A stretch of DNA of 64,000 bases from Variovorax sp. ZS18.2.2 (GTDB lineage: Bacteria; Pseudomonadota; Gammaproteobacteria; Burkholderiales; Burkholderiaceae_C), in contig NZ_JANLNM010000003.1 in NCBI RefSeq assembly GCF_024701975.1, forward strand, positions 496,001 to 560,000, read 5' to 3'. Under the pieces are notes generated by a model. It was not told the origin of the DNA. It searched no databases and saw only the letters and a program-made list of their open reading frames with translations. Shown here piece after piece: positions 58,025-64,000 of this stretch. Made by a program: the position numbers and the translations under genes. Within the stretch, counting starts at the first letter, position 1. Each line of letters starts with the position of its first letter.

Positions 58025-58042
58025 TTCAAATTTGGAGGAATC
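58025..58042 (-). promoter_or_regulatory. BaeR-box-like sequence upstream of the porin
   Basis: On the minus strand GATTCCTCCAAATTTGAA resembles the E. coli BaeR box at about 11 of 18 positions, and shares CCAGATTxCTCC with the sites at 63670-63687 and 59080-59097. Confidence 0.4.
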
Positions 58043-58128
58043 TGGTGGACGCCGCGTGCTTTGCATGCGGTGTTGTTTTTGAGCGCACGCGTTGTCTTCA
58101 AGCAGTCGACAGCATCGACGCCACGACG

Positions 58129-58320
58129 GGCGCGCGGTCTGCGCTGCGGCGCTGCGAACCCCTCTGTGCCGCCGAGGAGCGCAGCGTTTCGCGGATCAGG
58201 GCTCGCAGCTGTCTGAGCGCAGCGAGTTCTGCGAGACCCCGCGAAACGCGAGCACCGCAGGGGAGCCGCGAAGCGGCCGGCACAGCGGGGTTCGCAGCGC
58301 CGCAGCGCAGACCGCGCGCC
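58129..58320. repeat. 192-bp imperfect palindrome, long intergenic inverted repeat
   Basis: The outer arms 58129-58171 and 58278-58320 pair at 42 of 43 positions. Inside, GCGTTTCGCGG (58184-58194) pairs with 58239-58249 and CTCGCAG (58202-58208) with 58229-58235. It fills most of the 422-bp gap between the porin and NERD-like genes; I find no gene in the rest of the gap. The element could be a REP-like unit or a remnant of a mobile element. No target-site duplication or transposase is seen. Confidence 0.85.
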
Positions 58321-58389
58321 TCTTCACACAGCACGTACTAAAAGTCTCCCAAAAGCCGCGCAATGCTTCGCCATTCCGAAGGAGTCCAC

Positions 58390-59046
58390 ATGACCATTGT
58401 TTTGCAAAGCACCGTCGCCGCATCGCTGGGCATACAGCAGCTGTCCAACGCATTCACCCCGGCCTTTTCGCACCTGCGCATTCTTCGCAACCTCATCATC
58501 CCGATGCCTTCGGGATGCGCGGTTCCCACGGCGCGCATCGACGCCGTCATCGTGTGCGAGACCGGTGTCTATCTGTTCGAGATCAAGGCGTGGCGCAACG
58601 CCTTCGTCTATCGGAAGAAGTCCGACGAGGCTCCGCCGCGCTGGTTCCTGCGACTCAACGGCTGCACACGCGCACGCGAAGTGAAAGACCCCGCATGGCA
58701 AGGCGGCCGCAAGACGACGCAGCTGCGCAGCCTGCTGCCCGATGACCTGCGCCTGCAGTACTTCGTGCTCCTGCCCTGCGAAGGCGTCGAGCTCGAAGGC
58801 GTCATGCCCGCCGCCGTCATCACGCAGCAAGACCTTCCCTACATCGCGCGGCTCGTGCGCAACAACGGGCGCACTGCGCGCACCTACCCGCTGCTCGATG
58901 CCCATGCCGTCGAACGCACCGTGCAGCGCCTGCTCGACATCCAGGGCGACCTGTCCATGGAAACGCATCTGCAGAACTGCCGCGAAAGAAGCGAGCAGCA
59001 AATCTCCATGCGATGGCCCGTCATGAACGCGATGGGTTTGCAGTAA
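58390..59046 (+). CDS. NERD-like domain protein
   Basis: A 218-residue protein. The central IDAVIVCETGVYLFEIKAW resembles the NERD nuclease-related motif (D, G, E-x-K). AAGGAG precedes the ATG at 58390. No membrane segment or second domain is evident. It lies 69 bp past the long palindrome and 66 bp before the bamA-like gene. Confidence 0.7.
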   Translation: MTIVLQSTVAASLGIQQLSNAFTPAFSHLRILRNLIIPMPSGCAVPTARIDAVIVCETGVYLFEIKAWRNAFVYRKKSDEAPPRWFLRLNGCTRAREVKDPAWQGGRKTTQLRSLLPDDLRLQYFVLLPCEGVELEGVMPAAVITQQDLPYIARLVRNNGRTARTYPLLDAHAVERTVQRLLDIQGDLSMETHLQNCRERSEQQISMRWPVMNAMGLQ

Positions 59047-59079
59047 CAGCCTGTACCAAACGCGCTGGGGAGCGTCCCA

Positions 59080-59097
59080 TATTTCTCCGACATTGGC
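59080..59097 (+). promoter_or_regulatory. BaeR-box-like sequence upstream of the bamA-like gene
   Basis: TATTTCTCCGACATTGGC matches the E. coli BaeR box as I recall it (TTTTTCTCCATDATTGGC) at 14 of 18 positions. It ends only 15 bp before the ATG at 59113, unusually close for an activating site. Confidence 0.55.
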
Positions 59098-59112
59098 AGA
59101 GACCATGCGGCG

Positions 59113-61515
59113 ATGCATCTCCCCAAGTCCCTCGCGGCCATCGCTGCACTGCTCCTCTCGATGGCCGCTGTTCCCGCATGGGCCGCCGCCCCGTTCACCG
59201 TTCGCGACATCCGGCTCGAAGGCCTCCAGCGCGTCGAGCCCGGCACCATCTTCTCCACTCTCGGCATCAAGGCCGGCGACAACTACAGCGACGAGCGCGG
59301 CAGCGCAGCCATCCGCGCGCTGTTCGAGCTCGGCTTGTTCAAGGACGTGCGCATCGACGTCGACGGCAACGTGCTCGTGGTCATCGTGGAAGAGCGCCCC
59401 ACCGTCGCCGATGTCGACTTCGCCGGCACCAAGGAATTCGAGAAGTCCGCGCTCCAGAAGGCCTTGCGCGAAATCGGCCTCGCCGAAGGCCGCCCCTACG
59501 ACAAAGCGCTCGCCGACCGCGCCGAGCAGGAGCTCAAGCGCCAGTACGTGAGCCGCAGCCTCTACAACGCCGAGGTCGTGACCACCGTCACGCCGCTGGA
59601 GCGCAACCGCGTCAACCTCACGTTCACCGTCGTCGAAGGCGAGTCCGCGCGCATCAAGAGCGTGCGCGTGATCGGCAACAAGGCCTTCAGCGAGAGCACG
59701 CTGCTCGACCTGTTCGACCAGGACAGCGGCGGCTGGCTCGACTGGTACACCAAGTCGAACCAGTATTCGCGCAGCAAGCTCGCCGCCGACCAGGAAACGC
59801 TGCGCTCCTACTACCTCACGCGCGGCTACCTGGAGTTCCGCATCGACTCCACGCAGGTCGCCATCTCGCCGGACCGGCAATCACTCGACCTCACGCTCAA
59901 CATCACCGAGGGCGAGAAGTTCGCGGTGGCCGGCGTCAGGCTCGAGGGCAACTACCTCGGCCGCGAGGACGAGTTCAAGACCCTCGTGACGGTGCGCCCC
60001 GGCGCGCCCTACAACGGCGAGGACGTGGCCGCCACCACCAAGGCCTTCACCGACTACTTCGGCACCTTCGGCTATGCGTTCGCGCGCGTGAAGGCCGAGC
60101 CCGACATCGATCGCACCCACAACCGCGTCACGATGGTGCTGAAGGCCGAACCCGCGCGGCGCGTGTATGTGCGGCGCCTCAACATCGGCGGCAACGCACG
60201 CACGCGCGACGAGGTGATCCGACGCGAGTTCCGGCAGTTCGAAGGCGCCTGGTACGACGGCGACAAGATCAAGCTCTCGCGCGACCGCGTCGACCGGCTG
60301 GGCTACTTCACCGAAGTGAACATCGAGACCGCCGAAGTGCCGGGCAGCAACGACCAGGTCGACCTCACGGTCAACGTGGCGGAGAAGCCCACCGGCTCGC
60401 TGCAGCTGGGCGCGGGCTACTCGTCGACCGACAAGATCTCGCTCACCTTCGGCATCACGCAGGAGAACGTGTTCGGCACGGGCAACTACCTCGGGCTGCA
60501 GGTCAACACCAGTTCGTACAACCGCTCGATCTCGCTCACCGCCACCGATCCGTACTTCACGAAGGACGGCATCTCGCGCACGATCAACGTCTTCCACACC
60601 ACCACGCGGCCCTACTACGAGGCCGACGGCAACTACAAGCTCGCGAGCGACGGCGGCTCGGTGCGCTTCGGGCTGCCGGTGGGCGAGCTGGACACGGTGT
60701 TCCTCGGCATCGGCGTGGAGCGCTATTCGTTCACGCCCGGCAGCAACGGCGCGTACACGCTGGTCGACGGCTCCTACGTCTACACCGGCACGCCGCAGGC
60801 CTACCTCGACTACTTCAAGTGCACGGGCACCGCGCCGAGCGTGGTGTGCACCGGCAGCAACGTGGTGGGCATTCCCGCGACGGTGGGGTGGTCCCGCGAC
60901 GACCGCGACAGCGCGCTGGTGCCGACCACCGGCCGGCTGCAGCGCGCGAACCTCGAGGTGGGCGTGGGCAGCGCGCTGCGCTACCTGAAGACCGACTACC
61001 AGTACCAGCAGTACTTCGCGCTCTCCAAGCAGTACACGCTGGCCATCAACGGCCAGCTCGGCTATGCGAAGGCACTGAGCGGCAGCACCTTTCCGATCTT
61101 CAAGAACTTCTATGCGGGCGGGCTCGGCTCGATCCGCGGCTTCGAGCAGAACTCGCTCGGGCCGGTCGATGCGGTCACGGGCGGTTCGCTCGGCGGCACG
61201 CGCAAGGCGATCTTCAACATGGAGTTCAGCACGCCCTTTCCGGGCGCGGGCAACGACCGGTCGCTCAGGCTCTACACCTTCTTCGATGCGGGCAACGTGT
61301 TTGCCGAACGCACAGCCGGCATGACCGATGCGCAGTGGAAGGCGCAGAACCGCATCCGCGCCTCGGCGGGCCTGGGCATCAGCTGGATCTCGCCGCTGGG
61401 CCCGCTGCGGCTGGCGTACGCGGTGCCGCTCGCCTACCAGAAGGTGGACACCGCCAACGGCATCGCGGCAGACCGAACGCAGCGCTTCCAGTTCCAGATC
61501 GGCACCTCCTTCTGA
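59113..61515 (+). CDS. BamA-family outer-membrane assembly protein (probable paralogue)
   Basis: An 800-residue protein with a signal peptide ending near AWA, about five POTRA repeats (VRDIRLEGLQRVEPGTIFSTLG opens the first) up to about residue 425, and a C-terminal beta barrel with GLGSIRGFEQNSLGP and terminal FQFQIGTSF. It is not beside rseP, skp or lpxD as canonical bamA is, so it is likely a second copy, though this cannot be tested from the window. It precedes a BaeR-like regulator by 16 bp. Confidence 0.85.
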   Translation: MHLPKSLAAIAALLLSMAAVPAWAAAPFTVRDIRLEGLQRVEPGTIFSTLGIKAGDNYSDERGSAAIRALFELGLFKDVRIDVDGNVLVVIVEERPTVADVDFAGTKEFEKSALQKALREIGLAEGRPYDKALADRAEQELKRQYVSRSLYNAEVVTTVTPLERNRVNLTFTVVEGESARIKSVRVIGNKAFSESTLLDLFDQDSGGWLDWYTKSNQYSRSKLAADQETLRSYYLTRGYLEFRIDSTQVAISPDRQSLDLTLNITEGEKFAVAGVRLEGNYLGREDEFKTLVTVRPGAPYNGEDVAATTKAFTDYFGTFGYAFARVKAEPDIDRTHNRVTMVLKAEPARRVYVRRLNIGGNARTRDEVIRREFRQFEGAWYDGDKIKLSRDRVDRLGYFTEVNIETAEVPGSNDQVDLTVNVAEKPTGSLQLGAGYSSTDKISLTFGITQENVFGTGNYLGLQVNTSSYNRSISLTATDPYFTKDGISRTINVFHTTTRPYYEADGNYKLASDGGSVRFGLPVGELDTVFLGIGVERYSFTPGSNGAYTLVDGSYVYTGTPQAYLDYFKCTGTAPSVVCTGSNVVGIPATVGWSRDDRDSALVPTTGRLQRANLEVGVGSALRYLKTDYQYQQYFALSKQYTLAINGQLGYAKALSGSTFPIFKNFYAGGLGSIRGFEQNSLGPVDAVTGGSLGGTRKAIFNMEFSTPFPGAGNDRSLRLYTFFDAGNVFAERTAGMTDAQWKAQNRIRASAGLGISWISPLGPLRLAYAVPLAYQKVDTANGIAADRTQRFQFQIGTSF

Positions 61516-61531
61516 AGCAGGGAAAGACACC

Positions 61532-62215
61532 ATGAGCCGCATCCTGATGGTCGAAGACGGGCGCGACAGCGCCTCGGCGCTGCTGGACCACCTCTACAAC
61601 GCCGGCCACGAGGTCGAGCACATCGGGGACGGCGCGGCGGCGCTGGACCGCATCCTGAGTTCGCCGCCCGCGCTCACGTTGCTGGACGTGGTGCTGCCGC
61701 AGATCGACGGCCTGCAGGTGCTGCAGAAGGTGCGCTCGCACAGCGACCATCCGATCATCATGCTGACGGCGCGCACACGCGAGGTCGACCGCCTGCGCGG
61801 GCTCGACCTGGGCGCCGACGACTATGTCTGCAAGCCTTTTTCGCCGCGCGAAGTGGTGGCGCGCGTGCACACGGTGCTGCGCCGCCATGCGCAGCGCGAC
61901 GGCGCTTCTGCGGCGCCGTCGAAGTCGGTGTCGTTCCGGGACACGCACGGCGGCGCGCACCTGGAAGGGCACGCGCTCGACCTCACGCGCCGCGAGCTCT
62001 TGCTGCTGCGCACGCTGTCGCGCGATCCGGGGCGGGTGTTCACGCGCTCCAAGCTGCTGGAGGCGGCGTTTCCGGAAGCGCTCGATGTGAACGAGCGCGC
62101 GGTCGACGGGCATATCAAGAACCTGCGCAAGAAGCTCATGGCCGTGGCGCCGTCGCACGGCTGGATCCGCTCGATCTACGGCGTGGGCTTCAGCTTTGCG
62201 GAACGGCCCGCCTGA
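61532..62215 (+). CDS. BaeR-like OmpR-family response regulator
   Basis: A 227-residue protein. The receiver has D52 (TLLDVVLPQIDG) and the BaeR-like GADDYVCKPFSPREVVARV; the C-terminal winged helix has LDLTRRELLLLRTLSRDPGRVFTRSKLLEAAF and HIKNLRKKLM. It is 16 bp after the bamA-like gene. The probable kinase partner, the baeS-like gene at 63780, is separated by three minus-strand genes. Confidence 0.92.
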   Translation: MSRILMVEDGRDSASALLDHLYNAGHEVEHIGDGAAALDRILSSPPALTLLDVVLPQIDGLQVLQKVRSHSDHPIIMLTARTREVDRLRGLDLGADDYVCKPFSPREVVARVHTVLRRHAQRDGASAAPSKSVSFRDTHGGAHLEGHALDLTRRELLLLRTLSRDPGRVFTRSKLLEAAFPEALDVNERAVDGHIKNLRKKLMAVAPSHGWIRSIYGVGFSFAERPA

Positions 62216-62490
62216 GCGCGGCACGCGGCGTCGCGCCGTACGGCATCGAGCGGCGTGGCGGGGCCGGTGCGCATGATCGGCGCCAGGGTCGAAAGGCTCG
62301 AGGGACTGCGGTGGCGCGCCCCGGCCGGGTGACGCTCGACGCACCCTCCTTCGCGCGCGGCGATGAAGGCGCCCAGCGCGAGGCCGCTGAACGCCAGCAG
62401 GCCCACCAGGCGCTGCACCAGCGACAACCCGCCGGCCGGTGGCGGCGCCTCGACGGGGTGCAGCCAGGCGGTCTCGCTGTGCGATGGCAT
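62176..62490 (-). CDS. Small membrane protein of unknown function, antisense overlap with the baeR-like gene
   Basis: A 104-residue protein with one hydrophobic stretch (GLSLVQRLVGLLAFSGLALGAFIA) and a basic C-terminus. It overlaps the last 40 bp of the baeR-like gene on the other strand. Start ATG 62490 lies 16 bp from the dioxygenase gene stop, in the same direction, so it could be part of that transcript. The call rests on position and one membrane segment. Confidence 0.45.
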   Translation of the reverse strand: MPSHSETAWLHPVEAPPPAGGLSLVQRLVGLLAFSGLALGAFIAAREGGCVERHPAGARHRSPSSLSTLAPIMRTGPATPLDAVRRDAACRAQAGRSAKLKPTP

Positions 62491-62505
62491 GGCGGATCGC
62501 AACAC

Positions 62506-63342
62506 TCAGCCCTCGGTGCGCGGCGGCACCAGGGCCTTCGTGCGCGCAGAACCGTTCAGCGCCTGCGGCCGCTCCAGGCGGCTCCCGCGGAACAGGCCGA
62601 GGCCACCGGAGGGCGGCATCGCGCCGGGCGGCGAGGGTCGGTCCGCCACGGGATCGGCGGCGGGGTCAACCACCACGGCCAGCGTGGCGACGTAGCGCCG
62701 GTGCCCTTCGCGCACGGCACCAAGCACCGTATCGCCGGCCCGCAGCGCGATGCCGTCGGCGCTGTTCAGCGTATCGCGCAAGCGGGCCCGCTTGTAGCCC
62801 GACACCTGCGTGTAGAGGAACTCGCTCAGCGCATCGGGCAAAAAGAACTGCGAGGTGAGCACGGCACGCGTGCCGCTCAGCACCTTGAAGTGGATGTGCG
62901 TGGTACGCCCCGCATACCAGCCGGGATAGAGGGTGAGAAACGACACGGCGCCATCGCGGTCGGTGCGCTGGCTGCCGCGAAGGAAAGTCTGGCCCTCGAA
63001 CGACAGCGAGCGGTCGTCGCCCTGCCCGCCGAAGCCGGAGTAGCGCCCCTGTGCATCGCAATGCCACAGGTCGACGCGCAGGTTGCGCAGCGGCTTGCCG
63101 GCCGCGTTGCACACGGTGAAGCACACCTCCAGCGGCACGCCGTCGAGTCCTTCGGTGATGTCGGAGCGCATCTGTGCAACGTCCAGGTAGTACGGACCTT
63201 CGGTGGTCTGGGCCGTCAGCGGCAGCTTGCGCGAAGCGGCGAGTGCCGGGGGCGCCGAAGCGGAAAGACCCATCGCGCCGACGGCGGCCAGCAGGCCGCG
63301 ACGCCCGATGGGCTGCTGTGTATTCGGTGTATGGCCGGTCAT
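62506..63342 (-). CDS. Exported intradiol ring-cleavage dioxygenase-like protein
   Basis: A 278-residue protein with a twin-arginine-like signal (GRRGLLAAVGAMGLSA, cleavage near ALA) and a catechol 1,2-dioxygenase-like domain: QTTEGPYYLD at its start and PGWYAGRTTHIHFKV, supplying the expected Tyr and two His iron ligands. About 45 Pro/Arg-rich residues follow the core. Periplasmic location is unusual for this enzyme group. The ATG overlaps the stop of a small membrane-protein gene (ATGA). Confidence 0.85.
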   Translation of the reverse strand: MTGHTPNTQQPIGRRGLLAAVGAMGLSASAPPALAASRKLPLTAQTTEGPYYLDVAQMRSDITEGLDGVPLEVCFTVCNAAGKPLRNLRVDLWHCDAQGRYSGFGGQGDDRSLSFEGQTFLRGSQRTDRDGAVSFLTLYPGWYAGRTTHIHFKVLSGTRAVLTSQFFLPDALSEFLYTQVSGYKRARLRDTLNSADGIALRAGDTVLGAVREGHRRYVATLAVVVDPAADPVADRPSPPGAMPPSGGLGLFRGSRLERPQALNGSARTKALVPPRTEG

Positions 63343-63614
63343 GCGTTTTCCTCCTCTGCTTCGATGCCGGGCTCCCTGGCCCGGGTGGCGCGCGCCTCCG
63401 CCCAGACGACCAGCAGCGTCCACACATGGGTGACCACCCAGAAGATCGCGGTGAGCCACAGAAGGAACAGGTCCATGCCGGGGTCGGACCAGACATCGGC
63501 CCACGACCAGACGGGGCGCGCCGGCGCGCAGTGCGCCGGACTGGCCCAGGCCAATGCTGCGGCCGCGAGGGCATGGAGGAATCTGTGGCGAAGGCGATGC
63601 GTGGCCGGGTTCAT
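63339..63614 (-). CDS. Small membrane protein translated with the dioxygenase-like gene
   Basis: A 91-residue protein with an N-terminal signal-like segment (about residues 12-29) and a hydrophobic helix (LFLLWLTAIFWVVTHVWTLLVV). Its stop overlaps the dioxygenase ATG. It is the first gene of the minus-strand pair and starts 20 bp from a BaeR-box-like site. Confidence 0.65.
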   Translation of the reverse strand: MNPATHRLRHRFLHALAAAALAWASPAHCAPARPVWSWADVWSDPGMDLFLLWLTAIFWVVTHVWTLLVVWAEARATRAREPGIEAEEENA

Positions 63615-63633
63615 GGGCCCGCATCGTGCGTTT

Positions 63634-63687
63634 CGAATCGGGAGAAATGTGGGAGGGCAGGCTCTCCCAGATTTCTCCCCAATTGCC
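63634..63687. promoter_or_regulatory. Two facing BaeR-box-like sequences between the dioxygenase pair and the baeS-like gene
   Basis: On the + strand GATTTCTCCCCAATTGCC at 63670-63687 matches the E. coli BaeR box at 13 of 18 positions. On the minus strand TCCCACATTTCTCCCGATT at 63654-63636 shares the TCCCAxATTTCTCC core. They face each other around TGGGAG...CTCCCA (63650-63669). Confidence 0.55.
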
Positions 63688-63779
63688 CGCCATGATCCGC
63701 CGCTTGCCTATGACGCCCGCCTGCCCGAAACGCATGTCGCAGAATGCGGCCATGCCTGAGAAGGCGTGAACGAACCCCC

Positions 63780-64000
63780 ATGCCGCGTCTGACACTCTCC
63801 CGGAAGATCTTCCTGGCGCTGGCCGCCTTGCTGGTCGTGTTGCTGCTCAGCTTCGTGGGCTTCTCCATCATCGCGCTGCAGCGGGGCCTGGGCGCCTACG
63901 TCGCCGAGATCGAGATCCGGCGCATGGACTGGCTCTCCCAGCTTCTCTTGAAGCACTATGTCGCCAACGGCGACTGGAAGAAGCTGCGCGACAACGACGA
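63780..64000 (+). CDS. BaeS-like sensor histidine kinase, 3' end beyond the window
   Basis: The frame is open from ATG 63780 to the window end (73 residues seen). The N-terminus (RLTLSRKIFLALAALLVVLLL membrane helix) and HYVANGDWKKLRDND match the start of E. coli BaeS, where YAQHGNWRFLRNND occupies the same place. The kinase domains lie outside the window. It is divergent from the dioxygenase pair. Confidence 0.75.
   Translation, partial: MPRLTLSRKIFLALAALLVVLLLSFVGFSIIALQRGLGAYVAEIEIRRMDWLSQLLLKHYVANGDWKKLRDND

Overview
The window is about 64 kb of GC-rich, densely coding DNA from a betaproteobacterium. The order hemA-prfA-prmC-grxD, the rplU-rpmA-obgE-proB block next to ispB, and the pilBCD-coaE-zapD-yacG / mutT-argJ-secA block point to the Comamonadaceae, most likely Variovorax or a close relative. 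This assignment is inference from gene order and protein similarity read by eye; no search was run. No phage, insertion sequence, rRNA or CRISPR was found. One tRNA (Pro, CGG) is present.

Layout. 1-5.2 kb: end of an MscS-type channel, an Lrp/AsnC regulator, an ABC importer of the TrpX/ABC_sub_bind type with a GNAT enzyme, and a small membrane protein. 5.3-10.8 kb: hemA, prfA, prmC, grxD, a cupin and a CNNM/CorC-type membrane protein. 10.9-23.7 kb: housekeeping genes (lytic transglycosylase, proS, rppH, a CNP1-like lipoprotein, proB, obgE, rpmA, rplU, ispB, tRNA-Pro) and the type IV pilus genes pilB, pilC and pilD with coaE. 23.8-34.9 kb: a conserved block (zapD, yacG, mutT, a DUF815 ATPase, argJ, secA, a DciA-like gene) interrupted twice by O-acylation genes: an MBOAT/SGNH pair and an OafA-type acyltransferase.

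35.2-42.2 kb is accessory metabolism. An ornithine-cyclodeaminase-like gene and a PLP fold-type II gene lie tail to tail, with a YheO-type regulator beside them; a 25-bp operator-like sequence, identical at 19 of 25 positions, sits at both outer ends. A LysR gene is divergent from a second threonine-synthase-like gene and a Bug-type binding protein. A putative outer-membrane protein follows.

42.2-52.1 kb is a nitrogen region. A LuxR-type response regulator and a 1201-residue NCS1-permease/histidine-kinase/receiver fusion are divergent from ureA-ureJ-ureB-ureC-ureE-ureF-ureG. The gap holds a near-consensus sigma-54 promoter pointing at ureA and an NtrC-like site over the start of the kinase gene. 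ureD is not in the window.

52.1-64 kb is signalling and envelope. A double-domain KaiC homologue overlaps a hybrid kinase with a pseudo-receiver. Then come small exported proteins (one a degenerate kinase ATPase domain on a membrane anchor), a porin, a 192-bp imperfect palindrome, a NERD-like protein, a BamA-family protein co-directional with a BaeR-like regulator, an exported intradiol-dioxygenase-like protein with a small membrane partner, and the start of a BaeS-like kinase. Four copies of a sequence resembling the E. coli BaeR box lie upstream of the porin, the bamA-like gene, the dioxygenase pair and the baeS-like gene, suggesting one envelope-stress regulon.
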